DNA of 64,000 bases, taken from positions 1 to 64,000 of the forward strand of contig JAFQTX010000016.1 of NCBI GenBank assembly GCA_017408825.1, given 5' to 3'. A program made the position numbers and the translations under genes. How positions within the stretch are numbered: the first letter of the stretch is position 1; the number at the start of each line of letters is the position of its first letter. The notes under the pieces were generated by a model, which was not told where the DNA came from, did not search any database, and worked only from the letters and a program-made list of their open reading frames with translations. Of the stretch, positions 9,155-18,010 are shown one piece after another. Origin of the DNA: Alistipes sp. (GTDB lineage: Bacteria > Bacteroidota > Bacteroidia > Bacteroidales > Rikenellaceae).

Positions 9155-9589
9155 ATGAAACGACTATTTACACTGCTACTAATCATGTCTATTTCGTCGT
9201 TATGGTGTATGGCGCAGGATGTGAATTTTGATCGGCTGATGAAGGAGTATTCGACAAAGTCAAAGTGTACGACGATAAATATATCTAATGCCATGCTTCG
9301 CTCAATGGATGTGGATATAAGTGCCGAAAGTGTGCGTGCCATAGCTATTGAGGATGCGGAGCTTATACCCCATGCCAAGAGTCAGATTGTGAAGCTTGTA
9401 AGCAAATATGAGGTCGTGATGCAGGTAAACTCCGATGACGAGAGCGTTGATATTTACCAGAAAGCAGATGCTTCGGGAAAGGTTACCGACATGCTGATTG
9501 TGACTACCTCTAAAGACGAATGTATGATGCTGTATATTTATGGCAATGGTATCAAGGTGGAGGATGCTACTGAATTGATTAATTTTTAA
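9155..9589 (+). CDS. DUF4252 family secreted protein (first copy)
   Basis: A 144-residue protein with signal peptide (MKRLFTLLLIMSISSLWCMA, cleavage after about 20). The mature part begins with FDRLMKEYSTKSKCTTINIS, the conserved opening of DUF4252 proteins, which are small secreted proteins of unknown function in Bacteroidetes usually next to ECF sigma genes. It lies 27 bp behind the anti-sigma-like gene and 17 bp before a second DUF4252 gene. The operon context suggests it belongs to the regulon or the sensing step of this sigma factor. Confidence 0.8.
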   Translation: MKRLFTLLLIMSISSLWCMAQDVNFDRLMKEYSTKSKCTTINISNAMLRSMDVDISAESVRAIAIEDAELIPHAKSQIVKLVSKYEVVMQVNSDDESVDIYQKADASGKVTDMLIVTTSKDECMMLYIYGNGIKVEDATELINF

Positions 9590-9606
9590 CTTAATAAATG
9601 GTTTAT

Positions 9607-10077
9607 ATGAGACGTTTTATTGCACTTATTGCTATGCTTTTGCCACTTATGGCAATAGCGCAAAATCCTGACTTCAGCAAGCTTACTAAGAAGTATGCAG
9701 GCAACGACAAAGTCATGGTAATGAATCTCAGTCAGCAGCAACTGATGGCATTTATAGATGATGACGATAGCGCAGAGGATCTAAAGAATATCGACAGCAT
9801 CACCCTGATGATGACCGAAGAAAAGGCTCTTGGCGAGGAGATATTCAAGACAGCATCGAAGACTATCAAGCGAATTAAGGCCGAGGAGATGCTCTCTACG
9901 TCGGACGAGGAGTATAATATTCGAGTCTACACAACGTCGAACGACGATGTGATAACCTCGGTGATACTATCCATTATCAGTGACGAGCAGTCGGGATTAG
10001 TAATTATCAACGGAACCATTCCGAGCGACGAGCTCAACAACTTGATCAAACTGCAAACAGACAAGATGGAGCTTTAG
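9607..10077 (+). CDS. DUF4252 family secreted protein (second copy)
   Basis: About 156 residues from the ATG at 9607; an in-frame ATG three codons earlier (9598) is also possible. The signal peptide MRRFIALIAMLLPLMAIA is followed by FSKLTKKYAGNDKVMVMNLS, matching the DUF4252 opening in its paralogue just upstream. It is acidic and has no cysteine in the mature part. It is the last gene of the sigma operon and is followed by a terminator at 10103-10145. Function is unknown; two diverged copies side by side point to an old duplication. Confidence 0.78.
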   Translation: MRRFIALIAMLLPLMAIAQNPDFSKLTKKYAGNDKVMVMNLSQQQLMAFIDDDDSAEDLKNIDSITLMMTEEKALGEEIFKTASKTIKRIKAEEMLSTSDEEYNIRVYTTSNDDVITSVILSIISDEQSGLVIINGTIPSDELNNLIKLQTDKMEL

Positions 10078-10102
10078 TAACACGAGGAGCTTAAGCAATA
10101 CA

Positions 10103-10145
10103 GGGGAGGTGACTAATGAGTAAATTAGCCACCTCCCTCATTTAT
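10103..10145 (+). terminator. Terminator of the sigma/DUF4252 operon
   Basis: A 12-bp stem GGAGGTGACTAA / TTAGCCACCTCC (10105-10116 with 10125-10136) and an 8-nt loop is followed by CTCATTTATTT. The stem is the same as in the ald terminator. Confidence 0.75.
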
Positions 10146-10247
10146 TTCGACTGATGAGCAAGCACCTCAGGCAGTCTGCTCACAGATGCTCTTATGCTTA
10201 AATCGATAAATGTTTGCCAATCATAGCTATAATTAAAAATAATTTAC

Positions 10248-10255
10248 TAAATTTG
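10248..10255 (+). promoter_or_regulatory. Candidate -7 box for the CapA-like gene
   Basis: TAAATTTG matches the Bacteroidetes -7 consensus TAnnTTTG and lies about 20 bp before the ATG at 10276. No good TTTG element is seen at the -33 position. Confidence 0.4.
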
Positions 10256-10275
10256 TATTATACAATGCTTTGACT

Positions 10276-11373
10276 ATGCTTAGAAACTACCTCTCTATCC
10301 TTTCGATTATCATTGCATCACTACTGTGTTTCGTCTGTTGTTCGAACAGTAGTACCAACGATGCCACCAATGTGAGTATTGAAGAGTCGATGCCCGCAGT
10401 CGTGCACGACACGGTGCGACTGGTTGTTGGTGGTGACCTGATGCAGCATATGCCTCAGGTGGCTGCGGCACGCACAAAGCAGGGTGGATACGACTACACC
10501 AAGTCGTTGCGCTATGTGTCGCCTATGTTTCGCAAGGCCGATGTGGCGATTATCAACCTCGAGACCACACTCACACGTAGCAGGTCATATAGTGGCTATC
10601 CCTGCTTCAAATCACCCGTTGAGTTAGCTGATGCAATGGTTGATATGGGTATAGATATTGCGCTGTTAGCCAATAATCACTGCCTTGATGGTGGGGCCGT
10701 AGGACTCACAACTACTATCGAAGAGCTAACCCAGCGAGGCATTGCACACACAGGAGCCTTTAACTCGCCAGAAGACTATGCAGCAAACAAGATTTTATAC
10801 TTTGAGGCAAAGGGCATACGCTTTGCGCTGATAAACTATACGTATGGCGCAAACGGCTTTCGCCCATCACGCAACCAGCGAGTAAACTTCATCGACAACG
10901 AGACTATACTCCAAGATATAGCCTCGATAGATCGTGATAGCGTAGATTGCTTGATTGCCTGTATGCACTGGGGTATAGAGTATCAGCGACATCCCAATGC
11001 TGAACAGATCGCCCTTGCACAGCGTCTGCGCAAGGCGGGCGTAGACATCATCATCGGTGGTCATCCACACGTTGTCCAGCGCTACGAGGTAGACTCTACG
11101 GGTGTACTCTTTTATTCGCTGGGAAATTTCGTGTCTAATCAGCGTAAGCGCTATACCAACGGCGGACTTATAGCTGAGGTTAAGATAATACGCTGTGACA
11201 CCACTGATAGACTGCAATATAACGCAACGGCACACCCCATATATGTAGATATGCCCGGCTATCGAATAATTCCTCGTTCGGTGGGTGATACGCTTACGAT
11301 GTCAAAAGACTCTCGATTAGGCTACAATCTATTTATGAGCGATACCGAGAGTCTTATCTATGGCAAACGATAG
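10276..11373 (+). CDS. CapA family metallophosphatase-like protein
   Basis: About 365 residues from the ATG at 10276; a TTG at 10270 is less likely. The N-terminus is a signal sequence ending in a weak lipobox (CFVCC), so it is probably exported and perhaps lipid-anchored. The domain shows the PGA_cap (CapA) pattern: VVGGDLMQH, NLETTLTR, LANNHCLDGG, GGHPHVVQ and FYSLGNFVSNQ, the metal-binding motifs of a calcineurin-like fold. CapA takes part in poly-gamma-glutamate anchoring in Bacillus, but such proteins occur singly in many Bacteroidetes, where the substrate is unknown. There are no capB or capC partners here. It converges with the DUF4251 gene, with 3 bp between stops. Confidence 0.85.
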   Translation: MLRNYLSILSIIIASLLCFVCCSNSSTNDATNVSIEESMPAVVHDTVRLVVGGDLMQHMPQVAAARTKQGGYDYTKSLRYVSPMFRKADVAIINLETTLTRSRSYSGYPCFKSPVELADAMVDMGIDIALLANNHCLDGGAVGLTTTIEELTQRGIAHTGAFNSPEDYAANKILYFEAKGIRFALINYTYGANGFRPSRNQRVNFIDNETILQDIASIDRDSVDCLIACMHWGIEYQRHPNAEQIALAQRLRKAGVDIIIGGHPHVVQRYEVDSTGVLFYSLGNFVSNQRKRYTNGGLIAEVKIIRCDTTDRLQYNATAHPIYVDMPGYRIIPRSVGDTLTMSKDSRLGYNLFMSDTESLIYGKR

Positions 11374-11376
11374 GGT

Positions 11377-11937
11377 CTATATTCCGACAATATTTCCGGT
11401 ATACTGCATACTATTGTAGAATGGGGTAGATAGCGTGAGTGTTGCGCCTCCATATCGAGAGTATATCTCGAGTGTGAAGGTATATTCCGATGCGGTGTAC
11501 ATTGTTGATTGGAATGTTATGTGCCATCCCTCGCTACTCTTCACTGCGCTATACCCCTGTACCGATGTTAGAATATAGTTGAATACAACGGGGTAATAGG
11601 GTGGCGTATAGCCCTTTAAGAATGGAAGACATACATCAACAACGCCATCCATCACAGTGAGCTCGTAATTGGGATTTACCAGGTTACGCATCATTCCCGC
11701 AGGCATCTGCTGCATAGTCTGGGGCATAAATCTGAAGTTGTGGCTCTCGACAAGCGAGTCTATCTGTCGCTCGTAGGCAGCAAGTCTCTCGGCACGCCGT
11801 TGGCGTCGAGCCTCCTGTTTTTCGCTTCGTGCTGCACGCTTCGATGTGGTGTCGTCACTCTGCGCATCGCCCGTGAATACAAAACCAACGATGGCGAGCA
11901 GGGCTAACAATGAGATGATGAGTAGTGAACGTTTCAT
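11377..11937 (-). CDS. DUF4251 family secreted protein
   Basis: About 186 residues from the ATG at 11937. A signal peptide (MKRSLLIISLLALLAIVGFV) precedes a strongly basic and glutamine/alanine-rich helical linker (about 30-60) and then a beta-rich domain (about 65-186) with the DUF4251 pattern: SHNFRFMPQTMQ, YPVVFNYI, GWHITFQS, and a tail of alternating strands. Function is unknown. It lies 68 bp downstream of the ABC-F gene and may be the end of that transcript. No clear terminator is seen in the 3 bp before the convergent CapA gene. Confidence 0.75.
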   Translation of the reverse strand: MKRSLLIISLLALLAIVGFVFTGDAQSDDTTSKRAARSEKQEARRQRRAERLAAYERQIDSLVESHNFRFMPQTMQQMPAGMMRNLVNPNYELTVMDGVVDVCLPFLKGYTPPYYPVVFNYILTSVQGYSAVKSSEGWHITFQSTMYTASEYTFTLEIYSRYGGATLTLSTPFYNSMQYTGNIVGI

Positions 11938-12005
11938 AGGCATATACTTTTATCTGTTACGCCACGAAACGTTGCAATGATTGCGCCAAAAGCTCCCTAT
12001 GCCAA

Positions 12006-13874
12006 CTACTCGTTTAGCTCAAGCCAGCGCATCTCCTTCTCGTCGATAAGGGCGATGATCTCCTCGATACGCTTCGAAATATCAGTCAGGCGGCTATAAT
12101 CGGCATCTCCAGCATTTAGCTCTGCCTCAAGCGCAGAGCGCTCCTCACCAAGCTCCGACAACTCACGCTCGATGCTCTCCAACTCTCTCTGCTCCTTAAA
12201 CGAGAGCTTGCGCTTCGATCTATCGTGCGAACGTTGCTGCTGAGGCTTTTGAGGTGTTGTCGCACGCTGCTGGCTACGCTCAGCCTCCTCACGCTCCTTC
12301 ATAAACTCTCGATACTCGCTATACTGACCCACAAAATCCTTGATGCGACCCTCGCTCTCGAATACAAAGAGGTGGTCTACGGTCTTATCGAGGAAGTAGC
12401 GGTCGTGCGACACGATGATAAGCGACCCCTTGAACTCGTGGAGATACTCCTCAAGAACATTAAGCGTCATGATATCCAGGTCGTTGGTGGGCTCATCGAG
12501 GATCAACATATTAGGATTGCGCATAAGGACTGTAAGTAGATACAATCTGCGCTGTTCGCCACCACTGAGAATGTCTATACGCTTATTGAATGTCTCGTGC
12601 GGGAAAAGAAATCTATTGAGGAGTGCCGTAGCCGATATTGTACCGCCATCCGAGCTCTTTGCCACTTCGGCAATATCCTGCACACACTCAAGCACCGTTT
12701 GACCACTCTTAAAGCTAATGCCTCGCTGCGAGTAGTAACCAATGCGAAGTGTCTCACCTCGTTCGATGCTACCCGAGTCGGGCTCTAAACCACCTGAGAT
12801 AAGATTAAGGAAAGTGGTTTTACCCACTCCATTACGCCCTACAATACCTATGCGCTCGCCACGAGTAAACTTATACGAGAAGCCATCAAGCATCGTTCTT
12901 TCGCCAAACTTCAGACAGACATCCTCGCAGTCAATAATTTTGCGCCCAAGGCGAGATGTTGCCACGTCGATCTCCACACTGTCGGTACGCAGACTCACCG
13001 AGGCTCTATCCTTAAGGTCGTAGAAGGCATTTATGCGATAACGTGCCTTACCGGTACGGGCCTGAGGAGTGCTTCGTATCCACTCCAGCTCACGTCGTAG
13101 CAGATTGCGAGACTTATCAATCTCGGCCTGCATATTCTCGTATCTTTCCTCACGCTTAGCAAGATACTCCGTGTAGTTGCCTCTGTATGTATAGAGCTTG
13201 CCACGATCTATCTCCATAATAGTGTTGCACACTCGATCGAGGAAGTAGCGATCGTGAGTAACCATAAGCAGCGTGCAACGAGAGCGCTGAAGATAGGCCT
13301 CCAGATACTCGATAATGTCAATGTCGAGGTGGTTGGTAGGCTCATCCATAATCAGGAACTCCGCATTCTGAAGCATCATACAGGCGAGCGCCACACGCTT
13401 AGCCTCGCCTCCCGAGAGCTTGCCCATAAGCTGCTGCGTGCGCTCGATCTTAAGCGACGATAGCACCTGACGTATATTCTGCTCGATACTCCAGCTCCCC
13501 GATGCATCCATAGTAGCAATAGCTCGCTCGATACGCTTGCTGTCACCACTACTCAGCGCCGCCTCATACTCGCCAATCTCGGGCGATAGGCCACCCATAG
13601 TGTGGTAGACATGCTCAAACACCGTGTGCTGAGGGTTGAACGACATTGTCTGGTCGAGGAAGGCTACACGAATATCCTTCATAAACTTAACCTCTCCACC
13701 ACGATCCGAGTGCTCGATACCCGCCAATATCTTGAGCAAAGATGACTTTCCTGTGCCATTGGGTGCAACAAGAGCAATCTTATCCCCCTCGTTGATATTG
13801 AAGCTGATATTACTGAATAGAGTTCTATCACCGTATGATTTCGAGATATTATCTACCTGAAGATAACTTGCCAT
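12006..13874 (-). CDS. ABC-F family ATPase (Uup/EttA-like)
   Basis: A 622-residue soluble protein with two ABC ATPase domains and no membrane segment. Domain 1 has the P-loop APNGTGKSS (about 36-44), signature LSGGEAKRVALA and Walker B LIMDEPTNHLD; domain 2 has GRNGVGKTT, LSGGEQRRLYLL and LILDEPTNDLD. Between them is the charged linker (about 225-275) that contacts the ribosome in this family, and the C-terminus is a coiled coil (about 540-620) typical of Uup. ABC-F proteins act on ribosomes as translation factors or resistance factors; the long C-terminal coil favours a housekeeping Uup type. It is 26 bp downstream of the GNAT gene. Confidence 0.92.
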   Translation of the reverse strand: MASYLQVDNISKSYGDRTLFSNISFNINEGDKIALVAPNGTGKSSLLKILAGIEHSDRGGEVKFMKDIRVAFLDQTMSFNPQHTVFEHVYHTMGGLSPEIGEYEAALSSGDSKRIERAIATMDASGSWSIEQNIRQVLSSLKIERTQQLMGKLSGGEAKRVALACMMLQNAEFLIMDEPTNHLDIDIIEYLEAYLQRSRCTLLMVTHDRYFLDRVCNTIMEIDRGKLYTYRGNYTEYLAKREERYENMQAEIDKSRNLLRRELEWIRSTPQARTGKARYRINAFYDLKDRASVSLRTDSVEIDVATSRLGRKIIDCEDVCLKFGERTMLDGFSYKFTRGERIGIVGRNGVGKTTFLNLISGGLEPDSGSIERGETLRIGYYSQRGISFKSGQTVLECVQDIAEVAKSSDGGTISATALLNRFLFPHETFNKRIDILSGGEQRRLYLLTVLMRNPNMLILDEPTNDLDIMTLNVLEEYLHEFKGSLIIVSHDRYFLDKTVDHLFVFESEGRIKDFVGQYSEYREFMKEREEAERSQQRATTPQKPQQQRSHDRSKRKLSFKEQRELESIERELSELGEERSALEAELNAGDADYSRLTDISKRIEEIIALIDEKEMRWLELNE

Positions 13875-13900
13875 ATATTAAATTATTAGTCGCTATTACC

Positions 13901-14398
13901 TTAACATAAATTTAGCTCATAAGCGACCCTCTCGCCGCTCTCATATCTAACTATGCCAACATACTCGAAGCCTTGTTTTTGGAGCATCGACAGCATACGA
14001 ATATTACCCCTGTGCGTGTCAATCCTAAAGGCTCTACATCGAGCCTCGTGAGCCACTTGCACAGCATAGCTCATCAGCTTGAGGGCCACACCGCAACGCC
14101 TATGCTCGCCATCGACACATAGCCTATGCACAGCAACATAGTCACCCTTGTAGCGCCACAGCTCCTCGATCTGGCGGTAGGCCTCCTCGCCCGTTGTGAT
14201 TATCGCTGCATATCCCACAACCAACTCACCGTAGCACGACACATAACCTACGCCGGCATCAATATCTGCCCTGATAACCTCGGCCGTAGGGTAGCCATCC
14301 TGCCACTGATCTATGCCGAGCTCACGTAACGATAATTGAGCACTGCGGACAATGCTCAATATCGTATCTAAATCATCGTATGTGGCTCGTCGGATCAT
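13901..14398 (-). CDS. GNAT family N-acetyltransferase
   Basis: A 165-residue acetyltransferase. The acetyl-CoA pyrophosphate-binding loop is RRCGVALKLM (near residue 105), preceded by the beta-4 strand VAVHRLCVDGEH, and the C-terminal part carries GFEYVGIVRYESGERVAYEL. The early stretch with SAQLSLRELGIDQWQDGYPT is common in GNAT proteins of Bacteroidetes and Firmicutes. The substrate is unknown. It overlaps the permease gene upstream by 4 bp (ATGA), so translation is coupled, although a direct functional link to the permease is not obvious. Confidence 0.85.
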   Translation of the reverse strand: MIRRATYDDLDTILSIVRSAQLSLRELGIDQWQDGYPTAEVIRADIDAGVGYVSCYGELVVGYAAIITTGEEAYRQIEELWRYKGDYVAVHRLCVDGEHRRCGVALKLMSYAVQVAHEARCRAFRIDTHRGNIRMLSMLQKQGFEYVGIVRYESGERVAYELNLC

Positions 14399-15579
14399 TT
14401 CATTCGTGATATTTGCGTAACCTTACGACGTATAATGTATATGTTGAACATAATCATCGCAATCATAAGCGCAACGCCTGCCGCAATCGTAAGTGTCATA
14501 CCACCCTCGATCTCACGACCTGCTGCCTCGGCAAGGTAGTCTATATAGAGCACACGCACGTGGGAGAGTATCCAGATGCTTATCACCATAATCGAGGCGT
14601 TGAGTATAACGGCAATGATATTGTATGGTGTAGCCACCACAGTTGGGCGATAACCTATCTGAATAAGGGTGCGTAGCTTGTCGATATTCTTCTGGAGAAG
14701 AAGGTATATGCTCAGGGTTAATATTATTAGCGATAATATGCTAAATATCAAGCCTACACCCACGATTACACCAGAACCAACTTTAAGTAGGAATAGGGCT
14801 TTATTACTCTCGGCAGGCTTACCCTCGGGGACATATCCGTGGTCGTGGAAGTAGTCGAGAAGTTTAGGATCGCTGGGGTTCTCCACCTCAAGGATAAGAC
14901 GTGAGATCTCAGCTGTTTCATCCTTAGCAAGCCTCTTGTTCGACCAGTCGATAAACTTTTGTGGCACAAGGATAGTGTTGAGTCGATCAGTAAAGCCAAC
15001 AACACGCCCCTTGAACTTAATGCTCTTGTCACCTCCACCAAGCGTAAGATCGAGTTCGAGATCCTTCATCATACTCTCGGTGATTTGTGGCAGCTGATCC
15101 GATGTCTGGCTGAATCCGAAATTGTATAGGTTCAGATAGTTACGAGGGATGATGATAGGTACACGATGTTTACTCTTATCGAACTTCCACTCCTTGCTCT
15201 TAACATCAATAAAGTCGTTAGGAATGGCCTCGAAGAACATATAGGTCGAGAATCGCTGACCCGCAATATCAATACCGCCATAAACCTTATACATCGCAGG
15301 AGTAAATTCACCAAGGCGAAGTGTAAAAGGTTGAGACTTAAGCTCTTCAATCTCCTCAGCTGAGAAAACAGTTTTACTGTTAAGTCGCTTTACGGGCTTA
15401 GATATTACCACATAGTCGTTGCCCACAAGTGCATTATCACCTGCAACGAGTGGCTTGAGGTCTGAGTAAATCTGTATTCCACCCAAGATGACAACCATAC
15501 CGATGAGGTTGGCAACAAAGAATACAGATAGCTCGAATATGCTAATGTGTTTCCTTAGTAGCTTCCAGATAAGTCTCAT
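14395..15579 (-). CDS. FtsX/MacB-like ABC transporter permease
   Basis: A 394-residue inner-membrane protein with the four-helix FtsX/LolC plan: helix 1 at about 17-37, a large extracytoplasmic domain of about 225 residues, then three helices (about 268-297, 312-335 and 362-386). It overlaps the ATPase gene upstream by 4 bp (ATGA) and the GNAT gene downstream by 4 bp. FtsX-type permeases usually do not move a substrate across the membrane but couple ATP use to work in the periplasm, such as hydrolase activation or lipoprotein handling. The partner ATPase looks degenerate, and a DUF4836 lipoprotein is encoded first in the operon. Confidence 0.75.
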   Translation of the reverse strand: MRLIWKLLRKHISIFELSVFFVANLIGMVVILGGIQIYSDLKPLVAGDNALVGNDYVVISKPVKRLNSKTVFSAEEIEELKSQPFTLRLGEFTPAMYKVYGGIDIAGQRFSTYMFFEAIPNDFIDVKSKEWKFDKSKHRVPIIIPRNYLNLYNFGFSQTSDQLPQITESMMKDLELDLTLGGGDKSIKFKGRVVGFTDRLNTILVPQKFIDWSNKRLAKDETAEISRLILEVENPSDPKLLDYFHDHGYVPEGKPAESNKALFLLKVGSGVIVGVGLIFSILSLIILTLSIYLLLQKNIDKLRTLIQIGYRPTVVATPYNIIAVILNASIMVISIWILSHVRVLYIDYLAEAAGREIEGGMTLTIAAGVALMIAMIMFNIYIIRRKVTQISRMK

Positions 15580-16220
15580 AAGCTTAGGATTTTATCGTAT
15601 TCAATATTCATATGCTTACCAATAGAGGTGATGATAAGACCAGCACCCTGACGCTCCACCTCGCACAGGAGGATATCACGCATAACATCCGAGTTGTAAT
15701 CATCGAGGTGCGAGATTGGCTCGTCGAGGATTAGAAACTCGAAGGGCTGACACAGAGAGCGGATAAGGGCCACGCGCTGCTGTTGGCCATATGACATATG
15801 GTCGATACGTGTATCCATCTTATCGGCAATGCCGAGTTGATCGAACCACCCCTTGATAACCTTGTTATTGTGAAGTTTATGAAGACGATGCTTGATCTGC
15901 ACATTCTCCATGGCAGTGAGCTCGCCAAAGAGCCTGAGATCCTGAAAGAGGATGCTTATGGTCGATTGACGTATGTCGCACCACTTATTAATCGAGAATT
16001 TGCTAACATCCTGACCGTCAAACAAAATCTGTCCTTGATAATCGCTGCGTAGGCCGTAGATATAGCTACACAATGAGGATTTGCCGGTGCCAGATGCCGC
16101 TTCAATCAGATACTTCTTGCCCTGTTCGAGTGAGATCTCTTTACGCCACACATCGGAGTTCACATCCGTGTTATGCGCAAAGATCTCAGGAATTACGTTG
16201 TTTAGTCTAATAGTGCTCAC
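15576..16220 (-). CDS. FtsE/LolD-like ABC ATPase with altered motifs
   Basis: A 214-residue ABC ATPase subunit for the adjoining FtsX-like permease. The Walker A segment reads AASGTGKSS (residues 41-49, first Gly replaced by Ala), the Q-loop Gln is in ILFQDLRLF (93), the signature is MSYGQQQRV instead of LSGGQ, and Walker B LILDEPISHLD keeps the catalytic Glu (167). The switch histidine that normally follows the next strand is replaced: the sequence reads LIITSIGKHM. It probably binds ATP, but normal hydrolysis is uncertain. It overlaps the permease gene by 4 bp and starts 7 bp behind the DUF4836 gene. Confidence 0.78.
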   Translation of the reverse strand: MSTIRLNNVIPEIFAHNTDVNSDVWRKEISLEQGKKYLIEAASGTGKSSLCSYIYGLRSDYQGQILFDGQDVSKFSINKWCDIRQSTISILFQDLRLFGELTAMENVQIKHRLHKLHNNKVIKGWFDQLGIADKMDTRIDHMSYGQQQRVALIRSLCQPFEFLILDEPISHLDDYNSDVMRDILLCEVERQGAGLIITSIGKHMNIEYDKILSL

Positions 16221-16227
16221 GAGGCTA

Positions 16228-17829
16228 TTATTTTGATTGGTTATACACTATCTCCACAAGCTGCTGGAGCGAGTTTTTAGAGTGGTCCTTGAGGGTTACA
16301 CTAAGCTCGCTATGCAACGAACTGTCGCCTCCATTAACAAGGAAGTAGATGCGCTCAAGGTTATTAACCGCCAATTTTAGCATCTGGACATTAGATTGTG
16401 ATGCGCTGCTGTAATATCCTGATAATGCGGCACGTCCAAATCCTGAGTTCACAAGACGGTTGAAGTCAATCATCGCATATGCATAGCTGCCATTAACATC
16501 ATTCGACCACTCCTCGTTTGCTGCCGAGCGGCTCTTAGCATCTGGAGTATTGTTCACACCCACGTAGAATAGTTTATCCTGCTGGCCAATATTTATCGTA
16601 TTGCCGAACATTTCAGCCGAATACCTCTTGTCACCCCTCTTGGTTAGGACACTACCTCCAAAGGTCTCGATATTATTTATGATATACTCATCTTTCACCT
16701 CGGCGGCAACAGTCGCATTTGCGGTGGTAAACACCAGACGCGAACCATAGAATTCATCCTCAATCTGCTTGCCCTGAGCATCTGAGAGGGCCAACATTAG
16801 GTCACCATCTATTGAGCTTATGACACCAAGAGCCACATTTTTGAATATGTTAATCTCGTTGAACATACCACCCTGGCCACCATTTGCTGCCATAATCACA
16901 TCCACTATCACATCTAACGTATCGGCTACCACCTCGCCGTTAATACCGAGATTAAGTATTGCAATAGGTGATGGAGGCAATAGTCTGAGGAGCTTGCCAT
17001 TAGAGGCCTTAAATAGCTTTGATACACGCTCCGTAATACCATTAATATCCGATGTTACGACTGCGGCACCGTCCTCAAATGTTAGAGCACAAATGATGTT
17101 GGCATCTGCCAAGAAGAGCTCTTCGTAGTGCAACATAACCTCATCAAACTCCTCGGGCAATCGCTCGGTGTCGCTGCTTAGTGCAAGGTCTAATGACCTC
17201 TTGATGTTTGTGTAGAGTGCTGCATCGTGCCCCTTAAAGCGTGACATATCTGCTGGGGCATATGCCATCTGCTCGTCAAGCTCCTGGCGATGATTAAAGC
17301 CCTCAGCCTCGCACATAATCATAACGAGTCGGCGGCTATTGTAGCCAAGAATTACACCCTTATCTACGTTGATAATTCGCTTATCGCCCTCGATCGACAA
17401 CCCCACAGACTCCAAATCACCAGCAAAGGTCTTAAGCGTAGAGTCGAACTTGGCGACATCATCAATCTCTGCCGAGAGGGTTATTTGGGGCATAGAAATA
17501 ACGCCTTCTACCACTCTATTAGCCACATAGGCTGGTTTATCTACCGCAATACCTGAACTCTTAGGATCACGAATAATGTTGGTCACAAGGTCGATCATTG
17601 GCTGTGCCTCAGGATCAATATGCTGAACCTCACTCTCGAGCATAGCCTTAAGGTCCAGTGCTGCGATATTGCTCTTTGAGTGGATCTGATCAATATCCAC
17701 ATAAAGCACCGATGTGGCCTCCTCCCAAACTGGGTCTGGCGTAGATTGGTTTTGTGAATCATTCACACACGACACCGCAACGAGCGTCATCAGCGTCAAA
17801 CAGAGATGTCTAACTATATTTCTCTTCAT
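16228..17829 (-). CDS. DUF4836 family lipoprotein
   Basis: A 533-residue lipoprotein. The signal peptide ends in the lipobox VAVSC (Cys21), so the protein is lipid-anchored in the envelope. The mature part opens with SVLYVDIDQIHSKS and includes DPKSSGIAVDKPAYVA, features of DUF4836, a Bacteroidetes family of unknown function made of repeated alpha/beta modules. It is the first gene of an operon with the FtsE-like ATPase, FtsX-like permease and GNAT protein, only 7 bp before the ATPase, so it may be the periplasmic partner of that transporter-like complex; this is inference from position. Confidence 0.78.
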   Translation of the reverse strand: MKRNIVRHLCLTLMTLVAVSCVNDSQNQSTPDPVWEEATSVLYVDIDQIHSKSNIAALDLKAMLESEVQHIDPEAQPMIDLVTNIIRDPKSSGIAVDKPAYVANRVVEGVISMPQITLSAEIDDVAKFDSTLKTFAGDLESVGLSIEGDKRIINVDKGVILGYNSRRLVMIMCEAEGFNHRQELDEQMAYAPADMSRFKGHDAALYTNIKRSLDLALSSDTERLPEEFDEVMLHYEELFLADANIICALTFEDGAAVVTSDINGITERVSKLFKASNGKLLRLLPPSPIAILNLGINGEVVADTLDVIVDVIMAANGGQGGMFNEINIFKNVALGVISSIDGDLMLALSDAQGKQIEDEFYGSRLVFTTANATVAAEVKDEYIINNIETFGGSVLTKRGDKRYSAEMFGNTINIGQQDKLFYVGVNNTPDAKSRSAANEEWSNDVNGSYAYAMIDFNRLVNSGFGRAALSGYYSSASQSNVQMLKLAVNNLERIYFLVNGGDSSLHSELSVTLKDHSKNSLQQLVEIVYNQSK

Positions 17830-17871
17830 AGCTTGGTAGTTTAAGCATTCATAATTGCGTATATAACTCTA

Positions 17872-17879
17872 CAAAGATA
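17872..17879 (-). promoter_or_regulatory. Candidate -7 box of the DUF4836 operon
   Basis: CAAAGATA on the plus strand reads TATCTTTG on the minus strand, matching TAnnTTTG, about 43 bp before the ATG at 17829. No well-spaced TTTG element is seen upstream. Confidence 0.4.
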
Positions 17880-17962
17880 CTATTTATTTTTCAAATATTG
17901 ATAAATGCTCTATTTATTATTATATAAGTAGAGATGCGTATCCAAAATCCAAAAATTTTACG

Positions 17963-17970
17963 TATATTTG
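17963..17970 (+). promoter_or_regulatory. Candidate -7 box for cysteate synthase
   Basis: TATATTTG fits TAnnTTTG and lies 40 bp before the ATG at 18011, giving an expected leader of about 35 nt. The -33 element is poor. Confidence 0.45.
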
Positions 17971-18010
17971 CGTGATATATGGCAAAGCATTTAATAAACT
18001 AAACTTAAAT

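Noticed and set aside
10276..11373. CapA-like gene as part of a poly-gamma-glutamate capsule locus
   Set aside because: There is no capB, capC or other capsule gene near it; single CapA-like proteins are widespread.
12006..13874. ABC-F protein as an antibiotic resistance factor
   Set aside because: The long C-terminal coiled coil and housekeeping neighbours favour a Uup-type protein; nothing specific to resistance types was seen.
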